NCBI GenBank assembly: GCA_002450895.1
Contig: DKAR01000051.1
Span: 50,560 to 73,505, forward strand
DNA: 22,946 nt
Origin: Proteobacteria bacterium UBA6921
GTDB taxonomy: Bacteria; Pseudomonadota; Gammaproteobacteria; SG8-11
Direction: 5' to 3'
Translations under genes and position numbers: made by a program
In this document: in pieces, positions 15,625-22,946 of the stretch
How the letters are laid out: each line of letters opens with the position of its first letter
Position numbering within the stretch: the stretch's first letter is position 1
Notes under the pieces: model-generated
Seen by the model: the letters and a program-made list of their open reading frames with translations, nothing else
What the model was told of the DNA's origin: nothing
Database searches by the model: none

Positions 15625-16515
15625 GTGTCCATCGAAACCTTTTTGCAAGACCGCCAGTTGCGCGTTGAAGCCGCCCTTCAGCGATGGTTGCCTGAGGCAA
15701 CGATTCAGCCGTCACGCCTGCATGAAGCGATGAGGTATTCCGCTCTTGGCGGAGGAAAGCGAATCCGGCCCTGCCTCGTATACGCGACGGGCGCGGCGCT
15801 GAACGTCGAAGAAACGCAACTGGATGCGGCCGCCTGCGCGGTCGAGTTCATCCATGCGTACTCCCTGGTGCACGACGACCTGCCAGCGATGGACGATGAT
15901 GACCTGCGGCGCGGCCGTGCAACATGCCACAAGGCTTACGATGAAGCGACTGCGATCCTTGTTGGCGACGCGCTGCAGTCCCTCGCGTTCTACGTGCTCG
16001 CCCACGACGCACACCTTAAGGTTGAAGACGGTCAGCGACTGAAGATGATCAAGACTCTGGCTCTGGCGAGCGGTTCGCGCGGCATGGCCGGCGGACAAAT
16101 GCTGGATATGCTCTCAGAAAACAAAGAGCTGACACTCGCCGAACTTGAAAGTGTCCACATTCACAAAACCGGAGCCTTGATTCGCGCCTGCGTGCGCCTC
16201 GCCATGTGGTGCGCCGACGAAATTTCCGACCAAACCAAAACAGCGCTCGAACAGTTTGGCGCACGGATCGGACTGGCGTTTCAAATCCAGGACGACATCC
16301 TGGATGTCACCGGCGATACACAAACACTCGGCAAGCGCCAAGGGGCCGACCAAGCCCGTAACAAGTCGACCTATCCGTCAATAATGGGGCTCACACAAGC
16401 CATGGCGCGCGCAGACGAATTGCTGACTGAGGCTCTGGAAAGCCTTGACCCGCTGGGCGACGACGCGCGCTTTTTGCGGGACTTGGCGACGTTTCTGGTG
16501 CGTCGCGAGCGCTAG
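15625..16515 (+). CDS. ispA: (2E,6E)-farnesyl diphosphate synthase
   Basis: A 296-residue all-helical trans-prenyltransferase that condenses IPP with DMAPP and then GPP to farnesyl diphosphate, the precursor of undecaprenyl phosphate, quinone side chains and heme O. Motifs are GGGKRIRP (substrate binding, 42-49), the first aspartate-rich motif DDLPAMD (84-90, the DDxxxxD form with a two-residue insertion typical of bacterial FPP synthases), the GQMLDM stretch, HKTGALIRA, and the second motif DDILD (223-227). The length is typical. It starts at GTG eight bases after the xseB stop with no clear ribosome binding site, so translation is probably coupled to xseB. dxs, upstream in the same pathway, follows. 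Confidence 0.95.
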   Translation: MSIETFLQDRQLRVEAALQRWLPEATIQPSRLHEAMRYSALGGGKRIRPCLVYATGAALNVEETQLDAAACAVEFIHAYSLVHDDLPAMDDDDLRRGRATCHKAYDEATAILVGDALQSLAFYVLAHDAHLKVEDGQRLKMIKTLALASGSRGMAGGQMLDMLSENKELTLAELESVHIHKTGALIRACVRLAMWCADEISDQTKTALEQFGARIGLAFQIQDDILDVTGDTQTLGKRQGADQARNKSTYPSIMGLTQAMARADELLTEALESLDPLGDDARFLRDLATFLVRRER

Positions 16516-16581
16516 GCGCTTGCTTGCGCCCACATCGGTAAAAGTTCATGATTCGCCTTTCCCTTTTCCTCACTTTCCGTC

Positions 16582-18468
16582 ATGCCTGAGCGCCAGCATT
16601 TTCCTTTGCTCGACCAGATCGACACGCCTGCCGACGTACGTGGGCTGGAAATCGGGCAGCTCAGCGAGCTTGCCGCCGAGGTGCGCAGCTTTCTGATTCA
16701 AACTGTCGGCAAGACGGGCGGTCACCTGGCGGCGGGCTTGGGTACAGTCGAACTGACGCTCGCACTGCACTATGTCCTGAATACGCCGGAAGACCGGCTC
16801 GTGTGGGACGTCGGCCACCAAACGTATCCGCACAAAATCGTTACCGGGCGGAAAGATCGAATGGCCACTATCCGCCAGAAAGGCGGCTTGTGCGGCTTCC
16901 CCAGCCGGGACGAAAGCCCCTATGACACGTTCGGTGTTGGTCACTCGAGCACATCGATCAGCGCCGCGCTCGGAATGGCCATCGCCGCGAAACAATCGGG
17001 ATCCGATCGCAAAGTTGTTGCAGTAATCGGTGACGGCGCGATGACGGCCGGCATGGCATTTGAGGCGTTGAACCACGCAGGAGATCTGGGAACCAATCTT
17101 CTAGTCGTACTCAACGACAACGAAATGTCGATATCACCCAACGTGGGTGGCATGTCGAACTATCTTGCGCGCATTCTCTCCGGCCGCCTTTATTCAACCG
17201 TGCGTGAAGGCAGCAAGAAAGTTCTTGGCGTTATGCCCAGCATGTGGGAGCTGGCGCGCCGTGCAGAGGAACATGTCAAGGGAATGGTTATTCCCGGCAC
17301 CCTGTTCGAGGAACTCGGCTTCAACTACATCGGGCCCGTTGACGGCCATGACGTTTCGACGCTGATTGCGACACTGCGCAATCTGCTGGCACTCGAAGGG
17401 CCACAATTCCTGCACGTCGTAACCAAGAAAGGCAAAGGATACGCGCCCGCCGAGCAGAACCCGTGCGACTTCCATGGCGTTTCGGCATTCGACACGATGA
17501 CCGGCCGCACCCAATCAAGCTCGAGCGGCCCAACCTATACCCAGGTTTTCGGCGATTGGTTGTGCGACGCGGCAGCAAACGATTCGCGCGTCATTGGCAT
17601 TACCCCCGCGATGCGCGAAGGGTCAGGCCTTGTGGAATTTTCAAAGCGTTTTCCAGAACGCTACTTCGATGTTGGTATCGCGGAACAACACTGCCTGACA
17701 TTGGCTGCCGGACTGGCCTGCGAAGGTCGCAAACCCGTCGTTGCGATCTACTCCACGTTCTTGCAGCGTGCATATGACCAGTTGATCCACGATGTCGCCT
17801 TACAAAATCTGTCGGTACTCTTCGCTATCGATCGCGCCGGTATAGTCGGCCCGGACGGCCCCACGCACGCCGGCAGCTTTGATTTGTCGTACCTGCGCTG
17901 CATACCGAACATCGTGCTGATGGCGCCGTCAAATGAGAACGAGTGCCGGCAGATGTTATCGACCGGCTTGGCCATCGACGGCCCGGCGGCAGTCCGTTAT
18001 CCGCGCGGAATTGGCACCGGTGTTCAAGTCGAAAGCACGATGGAAACATTGCCGGTAGGGAAGGCCCAGTTGATTCGCAACGGCCGGAAAGTAGCACTGC
18101 TTGGTTTTGGCAGCGCAGTCGCCGCTGCCGACGTCGCTGGCCAGGTTCTGGACGCGACCGTCGTAAATATGCGTTTTATCAAACCGCTCGACGCTGAACT
18201 CTTGCTACGTATTGCGGCGACACACGACCTGATCGTAACGGTTGAAGACAACGCCGTGCTCGGTGGCGCCGGAAGTGCCGTCACGGAGTGCCTGGCGTCC
18301 CACGGCGTCGCGACACCGACCCTGACTCTGGGACTTCCGGACCGCTTTTTATCCCATGGATCGCGCCCAGAGATTCTCGCCGAGTGCGGACTCGACTCGG
18401 ATGGTATAATCGCCACTGTTCACCGGTGGGCCAAATCCAATCTTGTCAAAGTTGGCCAGTCCAAGTAG
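16582..18468 (+). CDS. dxs: 1-deoxy-D-xylulose-5-phosphate synthase
   Basis: A 628-residue thiamine-diphosphate enzyme that condenses pyruvate with glyceraldehyde 3-phosphate to DXP. This is the entry step of the MEP isoprenoid pathway and also feeds thiamine and pyridoxal synthesis. The TPP-binding domain shows GGHLAAGLG (H48), WDVGHQTYPHK and GDGAMTAG...LNDNEMSI (GDG 150-152, N178/N180). The transketolase pyrimidine domain shows DVGIAEQHCLTLAAGLA with the activating Glu and DRAGIVGPDGPTHAG. A C-terminal transketolase domain follows. ATG 16582 aligns with the usual Dxs N-terminus; the sequence before it is pyrimidine-rich and lacks a Shine-Dalgarno match. It lies 66 bases after ispA and 26 before queD, so one transcript is likely. 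Confidence 0.97.
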   Translation: MPERQHFPLLDQIDTPADVRGLEIGQLSELAAEVRSFLIQTVGKTGGHLAAGLGTVELTLALHYVLNTPEDRLVWDVGHQTYPHKIVTGRKDRMATIRQKGGLCGFPSRDESPYDTFGVGHSSTSISAALGMAIAAKQSGSDRKVVAVIGDGAMTAGMAFEALNHAGDLGTNLLVVLNDNEMSISPNVGGMSNYLARILSGRLYSTVREGSKKVLGVMPSMWELARRAEEHVKGMVIPGTLFEELGFNYIGPVDGHDVSTLIATLRNLLALEGPQFLHVVTKKGKGYAPAEQNPCDFHGVSAFDTMTGRTQSSSSGPTYTQVFGDWLCDAAANDSRVIGITPAMREGSGLVEFSKRFPERYFDVGIAEQHCLTLAAGLACEGRKPVVAIYSTFLQRAYDQLIHDVALQNLSVLFAIDRAGIVGPDGPTHAGSFDLSYLRCIPNIVLMAPSNENECRQMLSTGLAIDGPAAVRYPRGIGTGVQVESTMETLPVGKAQLIRNGRKVALLGFGSAVAAADVAGQVLDATVVNMRFIKPLDAELLLRIAATHDLIVTVEDNAVLGGAGSAVTECLASHGVATPTLTLGLPDRFLSHGSRPEILAECGLDSDGIIATVHRWAKSNLVKVGQSK

Positions 18469-18494
18469 AGTCCGAGCTCATTAGTCAGGTTTTC

Positions 18495-18875
18495 ATGGCA
18501 GCGCGGTACACCCTTAAAATCGTCGCGGATTTTGCAGCGGCCCATCTCCTTCGGGATTACCCCGGTGTTTGTGGTCGTCTGCATGGCCACAACTGGAAAG
18601 TCGAAGTCGAAGTCACGGCCCACAAGCTCAACGCCGTCGGCATGGGGGTCGATTTCAACGACCTCAAGGCGGCGACCCGATCCGAGCTGGCAGAACTGGA
18701 TCATCGTAACTTGAATGACTTGATTCCTTTCGACCGCATCAACCCGACAGCGGAAAACATTTCCGCGTATCTTTTTGAGCGACTCGGAAGCCGGTTAAAT
18801 TCTGAAATTGCGCGGGTCACTGCCGTGACACTGTGGGAAACCGAACGTTGTTGCGTTCGCTACACCGAGGAATGA
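18495..18875 (+). CDS. queD: 6-carboxy-5,6,7,8-tetrahydropterin synthase
   Basis: A 126-residue T-fold enzyme that converts dihydroneopterin triphosphate to 6-carboxytetrahydropterin, the second step to queuosine and other 7-deazaguanines. Zinc ligands H17 (AAAH), H30 and H32 (LHGHNW) and the catalytic Cys C26 (GVCGRLHGH) are present, with D69-H70 in ELDHRNLN and the substrate-anchoring E115 in LWETERC. The CxxxHGH spacing is the QueD form. The true eukaryote-type PTPS is less likely because of this context. I start it at ATG 18495 (AGG upstream); the frame extends further back but only inside dxs. Its stop lies in the start region of folE2, whose product is its substrate. Confidence 0.94.
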   Translation: MAARYTLKIVADFAAAHLLRDYPGVCGRLHGHNWKVEVEVTAHKLNAVGMGVDFNDLKAATRSELAELDHRNLNDLIPFDRINPTAENISAYLFERLGSRLNSEIARVTAVTLWETERCCVRYTEE

Positions 18876-18880
18876 GCACA

Positions 18881-19681
18881 ATGGCCAAGGCTCGAACACA
18901 ATCGATCGCGGACGTACAGGGCAGTCGCGACACAAGAAACATTCCGATCGACAAGGTGGGAATCAAGTCGATCCGGCACCCTGTCCGAGTGCGAGACCGC
19001 AGCATGGGCGAACAGCACACCGTGGCGAATTTCAACATGTACGTGAACTTGCCCCACAACTTCAAGGGCACGCACATGTCGAGGTTCGTGGAGATCCTGA
19101 ACAAGCATGAGTCCGAAATCAGCGTTCATTCGTTCAAGGACATGGTCCGTGAAATGACGCAGGTTCTGGAAGCGGAATCCGGCCACATTGAAATGAATTT
19201 CCCCTACTTCATCATGAAGCAGGCGCCGGTCTCCAAAGTGAAGAGCCTGATGGACTACGACGTGACGTTCATTGGCGATCTCACCAACGGCGAGCCTGCC
19301 CTGTCGATTCGCGTTGTCGTTCCCGTTACCAGCCTGTGCCCGTGTTCAAAAGAAATTTCTGACTACGGCGCGCACAACCAGCGCTCGCATGTGACGGTGC
19401 GCGTACGCACGCGCGAGTTTGTATGGCTAGAAGAAGTCATCGATATTGTTGAGCAGGAAGCTTCCTGCCAGCTGTTCGGTTTACTGAAGCGCCCCGACGA
19501 AAAATTTGTCACCGAATACGCGTACAACAATCCCAAGTTTGTGGAAGACATGGTGCGTGATATTGCGCAGCGACTGAATACGGACAACAGAATTACGTAC
19601 TACATGGTCGAATCCGAAAACTTCGAGTCGATCCACAATCACTCCGCGTACGCGATGATTGAAAAGTACAAGCACGAGTAA
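18881..19681 (+). CDS. folE2: GTP cyclohydrolase FolE2 (type IB)
   Basis: A 266-residue zinc-independent GTP cyclohydrolase that turns GTP into 7,8-dihydroneopterin triphosphate, needed for folate and, through QueD, for queuosine. Family signatures are DIQGS-like DVQGSRDTRNIPIDKVG at the N-terminus, SLCPCSKEIS with the metal-site Cys (C153, C155), the NQRSHVTV stretch and the C-terminal NHSAYAMIEK. FolE2 often replaces zinc-dependent FolE under zinc limitation; no convincing Zur box is visible. Two starts compete: ATG 18872 overlaps the queD stop (ATGA) but has GAGGA directly against it, whereas ATG 18881 has GAGGA nine bases upstream; I prefer 18881. Its stop is six bases from the stop of the convergent protease gene. 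Confidence 0.94.
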   Translation: MAKARTQSIADVQGSRDTRNIPIDKVGIKSIRHPVRVRDRSMGEQHTVANFNMYVNLPHNFKGTHMSRFVEILNKHESEISVHSFKDMVREMTQVLEAESGHIEMNFPYFIMKQAPVSKVKSLMDYDVTFIGDLTNGEPALSIRVVVPVTSLCPCSKEISDYGAHNQRSHVTVRVRTREFVWLEEVIDIVEQEASCQLFGLLKRPDEKFVTEYAYNNPKFVEDMVRDIAQRLNTDNRITYYMVESENFESIHNHSAYAMIEKYKHE

Positions 19682-19687
19682 CGTTAG

Positions 19688-20341
19688 TTATTTCTTCTTC
19701 AGCGTTAGCAGCCTTCCGTCGCGACTCATCTCCACCCGATTCAGGAACGACATTCCCAACAGCACGGTGTCCGGGCCGCCGCCGTCGATGACAGACGCCT
19801 CGACGCTGAACAGTTCGATATCCCCGACCTTGATGCGATCAAGGCGGACCAGGTAACCCCGTTCACGTCCTGACGCAGTAAAAATTACGATCGGCTTTCC
19901 GGTTTTCTTGTAATCCAGACCCAACATGCGCGCCGTCGCCGTGTTGAGTGCGATTGTCGTGGCGCCGGTATCCACGAGAAATTTAATGGGCCGGCCATTG
20001 ATGGCGCCATGCGTGAAATACATTCCCATCGAGTCCGGCATGATGCGCACTTCACTTTCGGGTGGCGCATTGAATGTGGTTGCGAGACCGTTGCTCCGAC
20101 CAAGTTCCAGTGTTCGTGGCGCCCCTTCCACGACAACTATGACGCTGTTGGCGTCGATCGCAACAAGCGTAATGCCATCGGGTGTCTTTTCTCCGAGTTC
20201 AAGAACGTGCCGGTCGCCGTCGATTGCAATCACGGCCTTCTGACCCAAGATACCCACCAACTCGATGTCTGATGCTCGACACGTGCCCACGGCAGCGCAA
20301 AGACAAATCGCCAGGCAGACAGCGACCGCTCTCTGAGTCAT
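19688..20341 (-). CDS. retropepsin-like aspartic protease, TIGR02281-type, exported
   Basis: A 217-residue protein with an N-terminal signal sequence (MTQRAVAV to about CRA-SD, residues 1-23), a beta-rich middle (25-95) and a C-terminal clan AA aspartic protease domain. The catalytic motif is FLVDTGATTIALN with D124. The flap-like GRERGYLVRLDRIKVGDIEL and the closing VLLGMSFLNRVEMSRDGRLLTL are family hallmarks. Such proteases act as dimers in the periplasm or at the inner membrane; substrates are unknown. The frame can also open at 20371, which would put its ATG back-to-back with that of the divergent amidotransferase (CATG). I take 20341 because it gives a standard signal peptide. A lipobox is not evident despite Cys residues near the cleavage site. 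Confidence 0.85.
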   Translation of the reverse strand: MTQRAVAVCLAICLCAAVGTCRASDIELVGILGQKAVIAIDGDRHVLELGEKTPDGITLVAIDANSVIVVVEGAPRTLELGRSNGLATTFNAPPESEVRIMPDSMGMYFTHGAINGRPIKFLVDTGATTIALNTATARMLGLDYKKTGKPIVIFTASGRERGYLVRLDRIKVGDIELFSVEASVIDGGGPDTVLLGMSFLNRVEMSRDGRLLTLKKK

Positions 20342-20369
20342 TATTCGAAGCGAGATTGGGGAGACCGCC

Positions 20370-21083
20370 ATGAAGCCTATCGCCGTAATTACGCATGTGG
20401 ACCACGAGGGTCCGGGTTATTTCGCCACGTTTCTCGACCGGCACAAAGTACCGTTCCAGCTTATTTCTATCGGCCGCGGCGATGCGATTCCAAAGAACCC
20501 GACGCACTGGAGCGGGATTTGCTCCATGGGCGGTCCGATGAGCGTGAATGATCCGCTTCCATGGATCGCCGACGAGTGTGCGCTAATTCGTGCGGCGATT
20601 GCTGAAGACATTCCGGTCTTGGGTCACTGTCTGGGCGCTCAAATGATGGCCAAGGCCTTGGGGGGACGGGTGACGCAAAATCATCTGCGTGAAATCGGGT
20701 GGCATCCGGTGCGCCAAGTCGAATCTTCAGCGACTCGTCCGTGGATCAATGACCTTCCCGGTGAGTTCATGGCCTTTCACTGGCACGGCGAAACTTTTTC
20801 GATACCTACTGGAGCCACCCGGCTGCTCACCAACTCCAACTGCGAGAATCAGGCATTTGTGATTGGAAATTCACTGGCGTTCCAGTGTCATGTCGAAATG
20901 ACAGATGAATTAATCCTCGACTGGATCGAACGTTCGCCGCAGGAATTCGTCAATCCGCGGGATGCTGTACAGACCGCCGATGAAATCACGCACGATCTTT
21001 CACGCCGCGTGCACGCATTGCATCAGAATGCTGATTTTTTTTATTCGCGCTGGCTGGAAGGAGTAACGGACAAACTGAATTGA
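20370..21083 (+). CDS. class I glutamine amidotransferase-like protein
   Basis: A 237-residue single-domain GATase1 protein. The nucleophile elbow is VLGHCLGAQ with C87. The other triad members are H174 and E176 in FQCHVEMTDE. CSMGGPMSVND near residue 51-61 is the usual oxyanion region, and AFHWHGETF is characteristic of stand-alone family members annotated as GMP synthase-like or gamma-glutamyl hydrolases. It has no synthetase domain and no obvious partner gene, so it may hydrolyse a gamma-glutamyl compound or serve an unlinked enzyme; the substrate is unknown. GGGGAG precedes ATG 20370. It is divergent from the aspartic protease with only 28 bases between the chosen starts. Confidence 0.88.
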   Translation: MKPIAVITHVDHEGPGYFATFLDRHKVPFQLISIGRGDAIPKNPTHWSGICSMGGPMSVNDPLPWIADECALIRAAIAEDIPVLGHCLGAQMMAKALGGRVTQNHLREIGWHPVRQVESSATRPWINDLPGEFMAFHWHGETFSIPTGATRLLTNSNCENQAFVIGNSLAFQCHVEMTDELILDWIERSPQEFVNPRDAVQTADEITHDLSRRVHALHQNADFFYSRWLEGVTDKLN

Positions 21084-21123
21084 CGCGCGAGTAGTCTCGC
21101 GGAGACCGAAAAAAATTGCGCGG

Positions 21124-21279
21124 CTATTTCGCGACCGAAATTGTCGAAACAACACTGACGTTTGACGTCGGTGCTGCTTGGGCAGCGTTTCCGGGCTGAG
21201 CGCGCATGGTGACCAGAACTCCGATTCCCACCAGGATGGCAAGAATGAACAGGAAGTCCGGCTTACGCTTGATTCTCAT
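21124..21279 (-). CDS. small single-span membrane protein, 51 residues
   Basis: A 51-codon frame from ATG 21279 to TAG at 21124. It has a basic start (MRIKRKPD), one hydrophobic segment (FLFILAILVGIGVLVTM, residues 9-25) and a polar, Ala/Ser/Thr-rich tail (26-51). GAGGA lies nine bases before the ATG, a good ribosome binding site. By the positive-inside rule the tail would face the periplasm; it could also be a cleaved signal sequence with a very short mature peptide. A weak promoter candidate lies upstream: TTGACT (21373-21368), a 17-base spacer, TTTTAG (21350-21345). I do not recognise the family. It is convergent with the amidotransferase gene and downstream of the glycerate kinase on the same strand. 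The only competing frame on this stretch is a longer, composition-poor one in another phase. Confidence 0.65.
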   Translation of the reverse strand: MRIKRKPDFLFILAILVGIGVLVTMRAQPGNAAQAAPTSNVSVVSTISVAK

Positions 21280-21371
21280 GACTCAGGTTCCTCGGCTCTA
21301 AGACGGAGCGCCGTTTCACATCGAACACTCTTCATTACGGCACTCTAAAAATCGCCTTGAGCTTACGAGTC

Positions 21372-21425
21372 AAATATCGTTTCAACTCGACTTTGAATCC
21401 GAGAACATCGTCACACTCGATATTT
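21372..21425. repeat. spaced inverted repeat upstream of the small membrane protein gene
   Basis: AAATATCG (21372-21379) and CGATATTT (21418-21425) are perfect inverted copies 38 bases apart, with a weaker CTCG/CGAG pair between them. The repeat overlaps the candidate -35 of the small gene and lies just after the glycerate kinase stop. It could be an RNA stem or a looping operator; the A/T-rich content makes chance a real possibility. Confidence 0.3.
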
Positions 21426-21452
21426 CAGGAGTTACAGATTAAGAACAGGTTG

Positions 21453-22697
21453 TTATTTTTTCAGGCCCAGTTGAGTGCTGCCGAACCACAAGTCCATCAC
21501 ATTCGTCCCGGTTGGGCCGGTGCGAAACCCGGCCCCGATCCCCTCAAAAAACCGGGCCGATTCGGCCCGTTTCAGCGCTTCGGACGCCGATAGCCCCGCT
21601 TTTCCGATGCGACCTGCCGTTTCGCCATCGACAACGGCACCGGCATAGTCGGTAGTTCCGTCCGTTCCGTCCGTCGCGCCGGCCAGAAAACTCACGCCTC
21701 GCTGCCCGGAAATTTGCACCGCAACTGACAATGCCAAGTGAAGATTTCTCCCGCCCCGGCCCGCATCCGGGGGTAGGCGAACAGTCGGTTCCGCGCCCCA
21801 GATGTGAAGCACGTCCGGATCGGCATTCAGCGTTGAACAAATTTCAGTTGCGGCGACATCAATATCTCCAGTGAAGATCGTTGCGTGCTCTCGCACGTCA
21901 AAGCCCATGGCACGGGCCTCGTTTGCTGCTGCCGACCGAGCAATTGAATTGGACGCCACAATTTCGTGAACAATATTTTGAAAACAATCCTCTTCTGCCG
22001 CTGGCCATTCCGGCGCATTCGCAACCAAATCTTTTATCCAGGGCGGAAGTTCCTTCGGCAACGCAACATCCTTGTTTTCAGTCACCGCGCTGAGACATCC
22101 TGACCCGATGGTTGCTGGATCATCGTTCGGTACGTCAGAAATCAACAGTACCGTCGCGCCGCGATCATTCAGGATTTTCGCCAGGCGCCCCCCTTTAATT
22201 AACGACATCCTTTTTCGAACCGCATTCATCTGTTGAATATTCAAACCGCTTCCCAACAACCAGCGCTGAGTGCGCTGAAATGCGTCAAGATCGATTCCGC
22301 GCGGAAGCACTTCGACGAGCGACGAAGCGCCGCCAGAGATCAGAAATAACAGATTTGCTGAAAGCGGCTGTTCATCGATGAACGATAACAAGGCGCTTCC
22401 AGCCAAGAGGCTGTTCTGGTCGGGTTCAGGGTGCCCCGCTTCAATGACGTGCGTGCTTTGCGGAACTGGCTCAGAGTTCAAAACATGGCCATATTTGGTA
22501 ATGAGCAAAGCCGGAATACGTGATCCGAACATGTCACAAGCGCCGGCCAACATCGCATTTGCTGCCCTACCAATCGCAATGATGGCACTCGGAGAGGGTC
22601 TCGGTTGCGAAACAAGAAAATTGCGCACTGCCGTGCGGCCGTTCACCGCGGCGATCGCCTTTCGAAATATCTGTTCCAACTCGCGATGAAAATTCAT
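21453..22697 (-). CDS. glycerate 2-kinase, MOFRL/DUF4147 family
   Basis: A 414-residue cytoplasmic kinase of the GckA/TtuD type, which phosphorylates D-glycerate to 2-phosphoglycerate with ATP in glycerate, tartrate or serine-cycle metabolism. The N-terminal DUF4147 domain shows AIGRAANAM, TKYGHV, EAGHPEPD, LISGGASSLVEVLP and MNAVRKRMSLIKGGRLA. The C-terminal MOFRL domain (from about 310) shows GGRNLHLALSVA and the nucleotide-site ATDGTDGTTDYAGAVVDG. All key stretches are intact. No tartronate semialdehyde reductase or other glyoxylate gene is adjacent in the window. ATG 22697 is divergent from the arginase-like gene, leaving 89 bases for both promoters. No terminator with a T-tract is evident after its stop. 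Confidence 0.92.
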   Translation of the reverse strand: MNFHRELEQIFRKAIAAVNGRTAVRNFLVSQPRPSPSAIIAIGRAANAMLAGACDMFGSRIPALLITKYGHVLNSEPVPQSTHVIEAGHPEPDQNSLLAGSALLSFIDEQPLSANLLFLISGGASSLVEVLPRGIDLDAFQRTQRWLLGSGLNIQQMNAVRKRMSLIKGGRLAKILNDRGATVLLISDVPNDDPATIGSGCLSAVTENKDVALPKELPPWIKDLVANAPEWPAAEEDCFQNIVHEIVASNSIARSAAANEARAMGFDVREHATIFTGDIDVAATEICSTLNADPDVLHIWGAEPTVRLPPDAGRGGRNLHLALSVAVQISGQRGVSFLAGATDGTDGTTDYAGAVVDGETAGRIGKAGLSASEALKRAESARFFEGIGAGFRTGPTGTNVMDLWFGSTQLGLKK

Positions 22698-22786
22698 TCG
22701 AATACTCTAACCTGTGAAGGCGTCACCGAACCGCTGCGTCAAATCGGGCAACCCGGGGCCGATACAACTTCTGGAGAGCATGCCGC

Positions 22787-22946
22787 ATGACGTCCCCCAA
22801 ACGCCAACCCCAGATGAGCCAGACCGTCATCATCGGCGCCGCATTCTGTCTTGGCGCGCGGGACCCACGGTGCGACTTTGGGCCGGAACACATCCGGCGC
22901 ACGCTCGAACCGCAACTTGCTGAACGGCGATTTGATGCCGAGTGGC
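22787..22946 (+). CDS. arginase/agmatinase-family protein (3'-truncated by window edge)
   Basis: Fifty-three codons are open to the window end. After a short polar lead, VIIGAAFCLGARDPRCDFGPEHIRRTLEPQL matches the N-terminal strand-loop-helix of ureohydrolases (GxPf.lG....GvxxGPxxiR). The manganese-binding aspartates and histidines lie beyond the edge, so which enzyme it is (arginase, agmatinase, formiminoglutamase or another) cannot be told. GGAG lies ten bases before ATG 22787; a second in-frame ATG at 22814 is a possible later start, and the ATG at 22780 is out of frame. It diverges from the glycerate kinase gene. Confidence 0.7.
   Translation, partial: MTSPKRQPQMSQTVIIGAAFCLGARDPRCDFGPEHIRRTLEPQLAERRFDAEW

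Noticed and set aside
16548..16589. 14-codon frame overlapping the dxs start, possible leader peptide
   Set aside because: It has no ribosome binding site and no attenuator-like structure; an ATG so close to a start codon is expected by chance.
21086..21106. Hairpins CGCGAG/CTCGCG and GTCTC/GAGAC after the amidotransferase stop as a terminator
   Set aside because: The stems are short and are followed by an A-run, not a T-run, on the plus strand; on the minus strand the T-run comes before the stem.
1..22946. Defence island, prophage, CRISPR array, integron or transposon
   Set aside because: I found no transposase, integrase, nuclease or repeat-spacer pattern; apart from the intergenic repeats noted, genes are ordinary chromosomal ones.

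Overview
The window looks like a chromosomal segment of a proteobacterium, most likely a gammaproteobacterium (a betaproteobacterium is the alternative). The grounds are ParC and ParE of gammaproteobacterial length and motif content, an xseB-ispA-dxs isoprenoid cluster, a diheme cytochrome c, and a moderately GC-rich composition. It is gene-dense and mostly housekeeping. I see no tRNA, rRNA, CRISPR array, insertion sequence, prophage or integrase. The first gene (SulP transporter) and the last (arginase-like) run off the window edges.

Layout. 1-1623 (+) is the 3' part of a SulP/STAS anion transporter. Its end overlaps tail-to-tail with a minus-strand gene for an uncharacterised protein with a PilZ-like C-terminus (1562-3274). 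A 526-base stretch without a gene (3275-3800) is rich in hairpins and is the best candidate here for an undescribed structured RNA. Then, on the minus strand: an LTA-synthase-like membrane sulfatase (3801-5735), parC (5802-8048), a diheme cytochrome c (8068-8703) and parE (8740-10626). The cytochrome gene sits inside what is otherwise a parE-parC operon. A soluble GAF-histidine kinase-receiver hybrid (10808-12535) follows, with an operator-like promoter upstream.

The next minus-strand operon is rubrerythrin, a CCG-type Fe-S oxidoreductase and a DUF3501 protein (transcribed from 15133 down to 12674), probably for peroxide or redox handling. A terminator-like hairpin lies after the first gene. 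Divergent from it is the plus-strand run xseB, ispA, dxs, queD, folE2 (15362-19681). It joins a DNA repair subunit, isoprenoid precursor synthesis (DXP and FPP) and the first two steps of queuosine/7-deazaguanine synthesis (FolE2 makes dihydroneopterin triphosphate, QueD uses it). The two divergent units share a 228-base control region with overlapping -10 elements and an inverted repeat.

The last part holds a secreted or membrane retropepsin-like aspartic protease (19688-20341, minus), a class I glutamine amidotransferase (20370-21083, plus), a 51-residue single-span membrane protein (21124-21279, minus), a MOFRL-type glycerate 2-kinase (21453-22697, minus) and the N-terminus of an arginase-family protein (22787 to the edge, plus). 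No complete novel multi-gene defence or mobile system is evident. The points most worth a second look are the hairpin-rich intergenic region, the cytochrome inside the topoisomerase IV operon, the small membrane protein, and the operator-like repeats at the kinase and rubrerythrin promoters.
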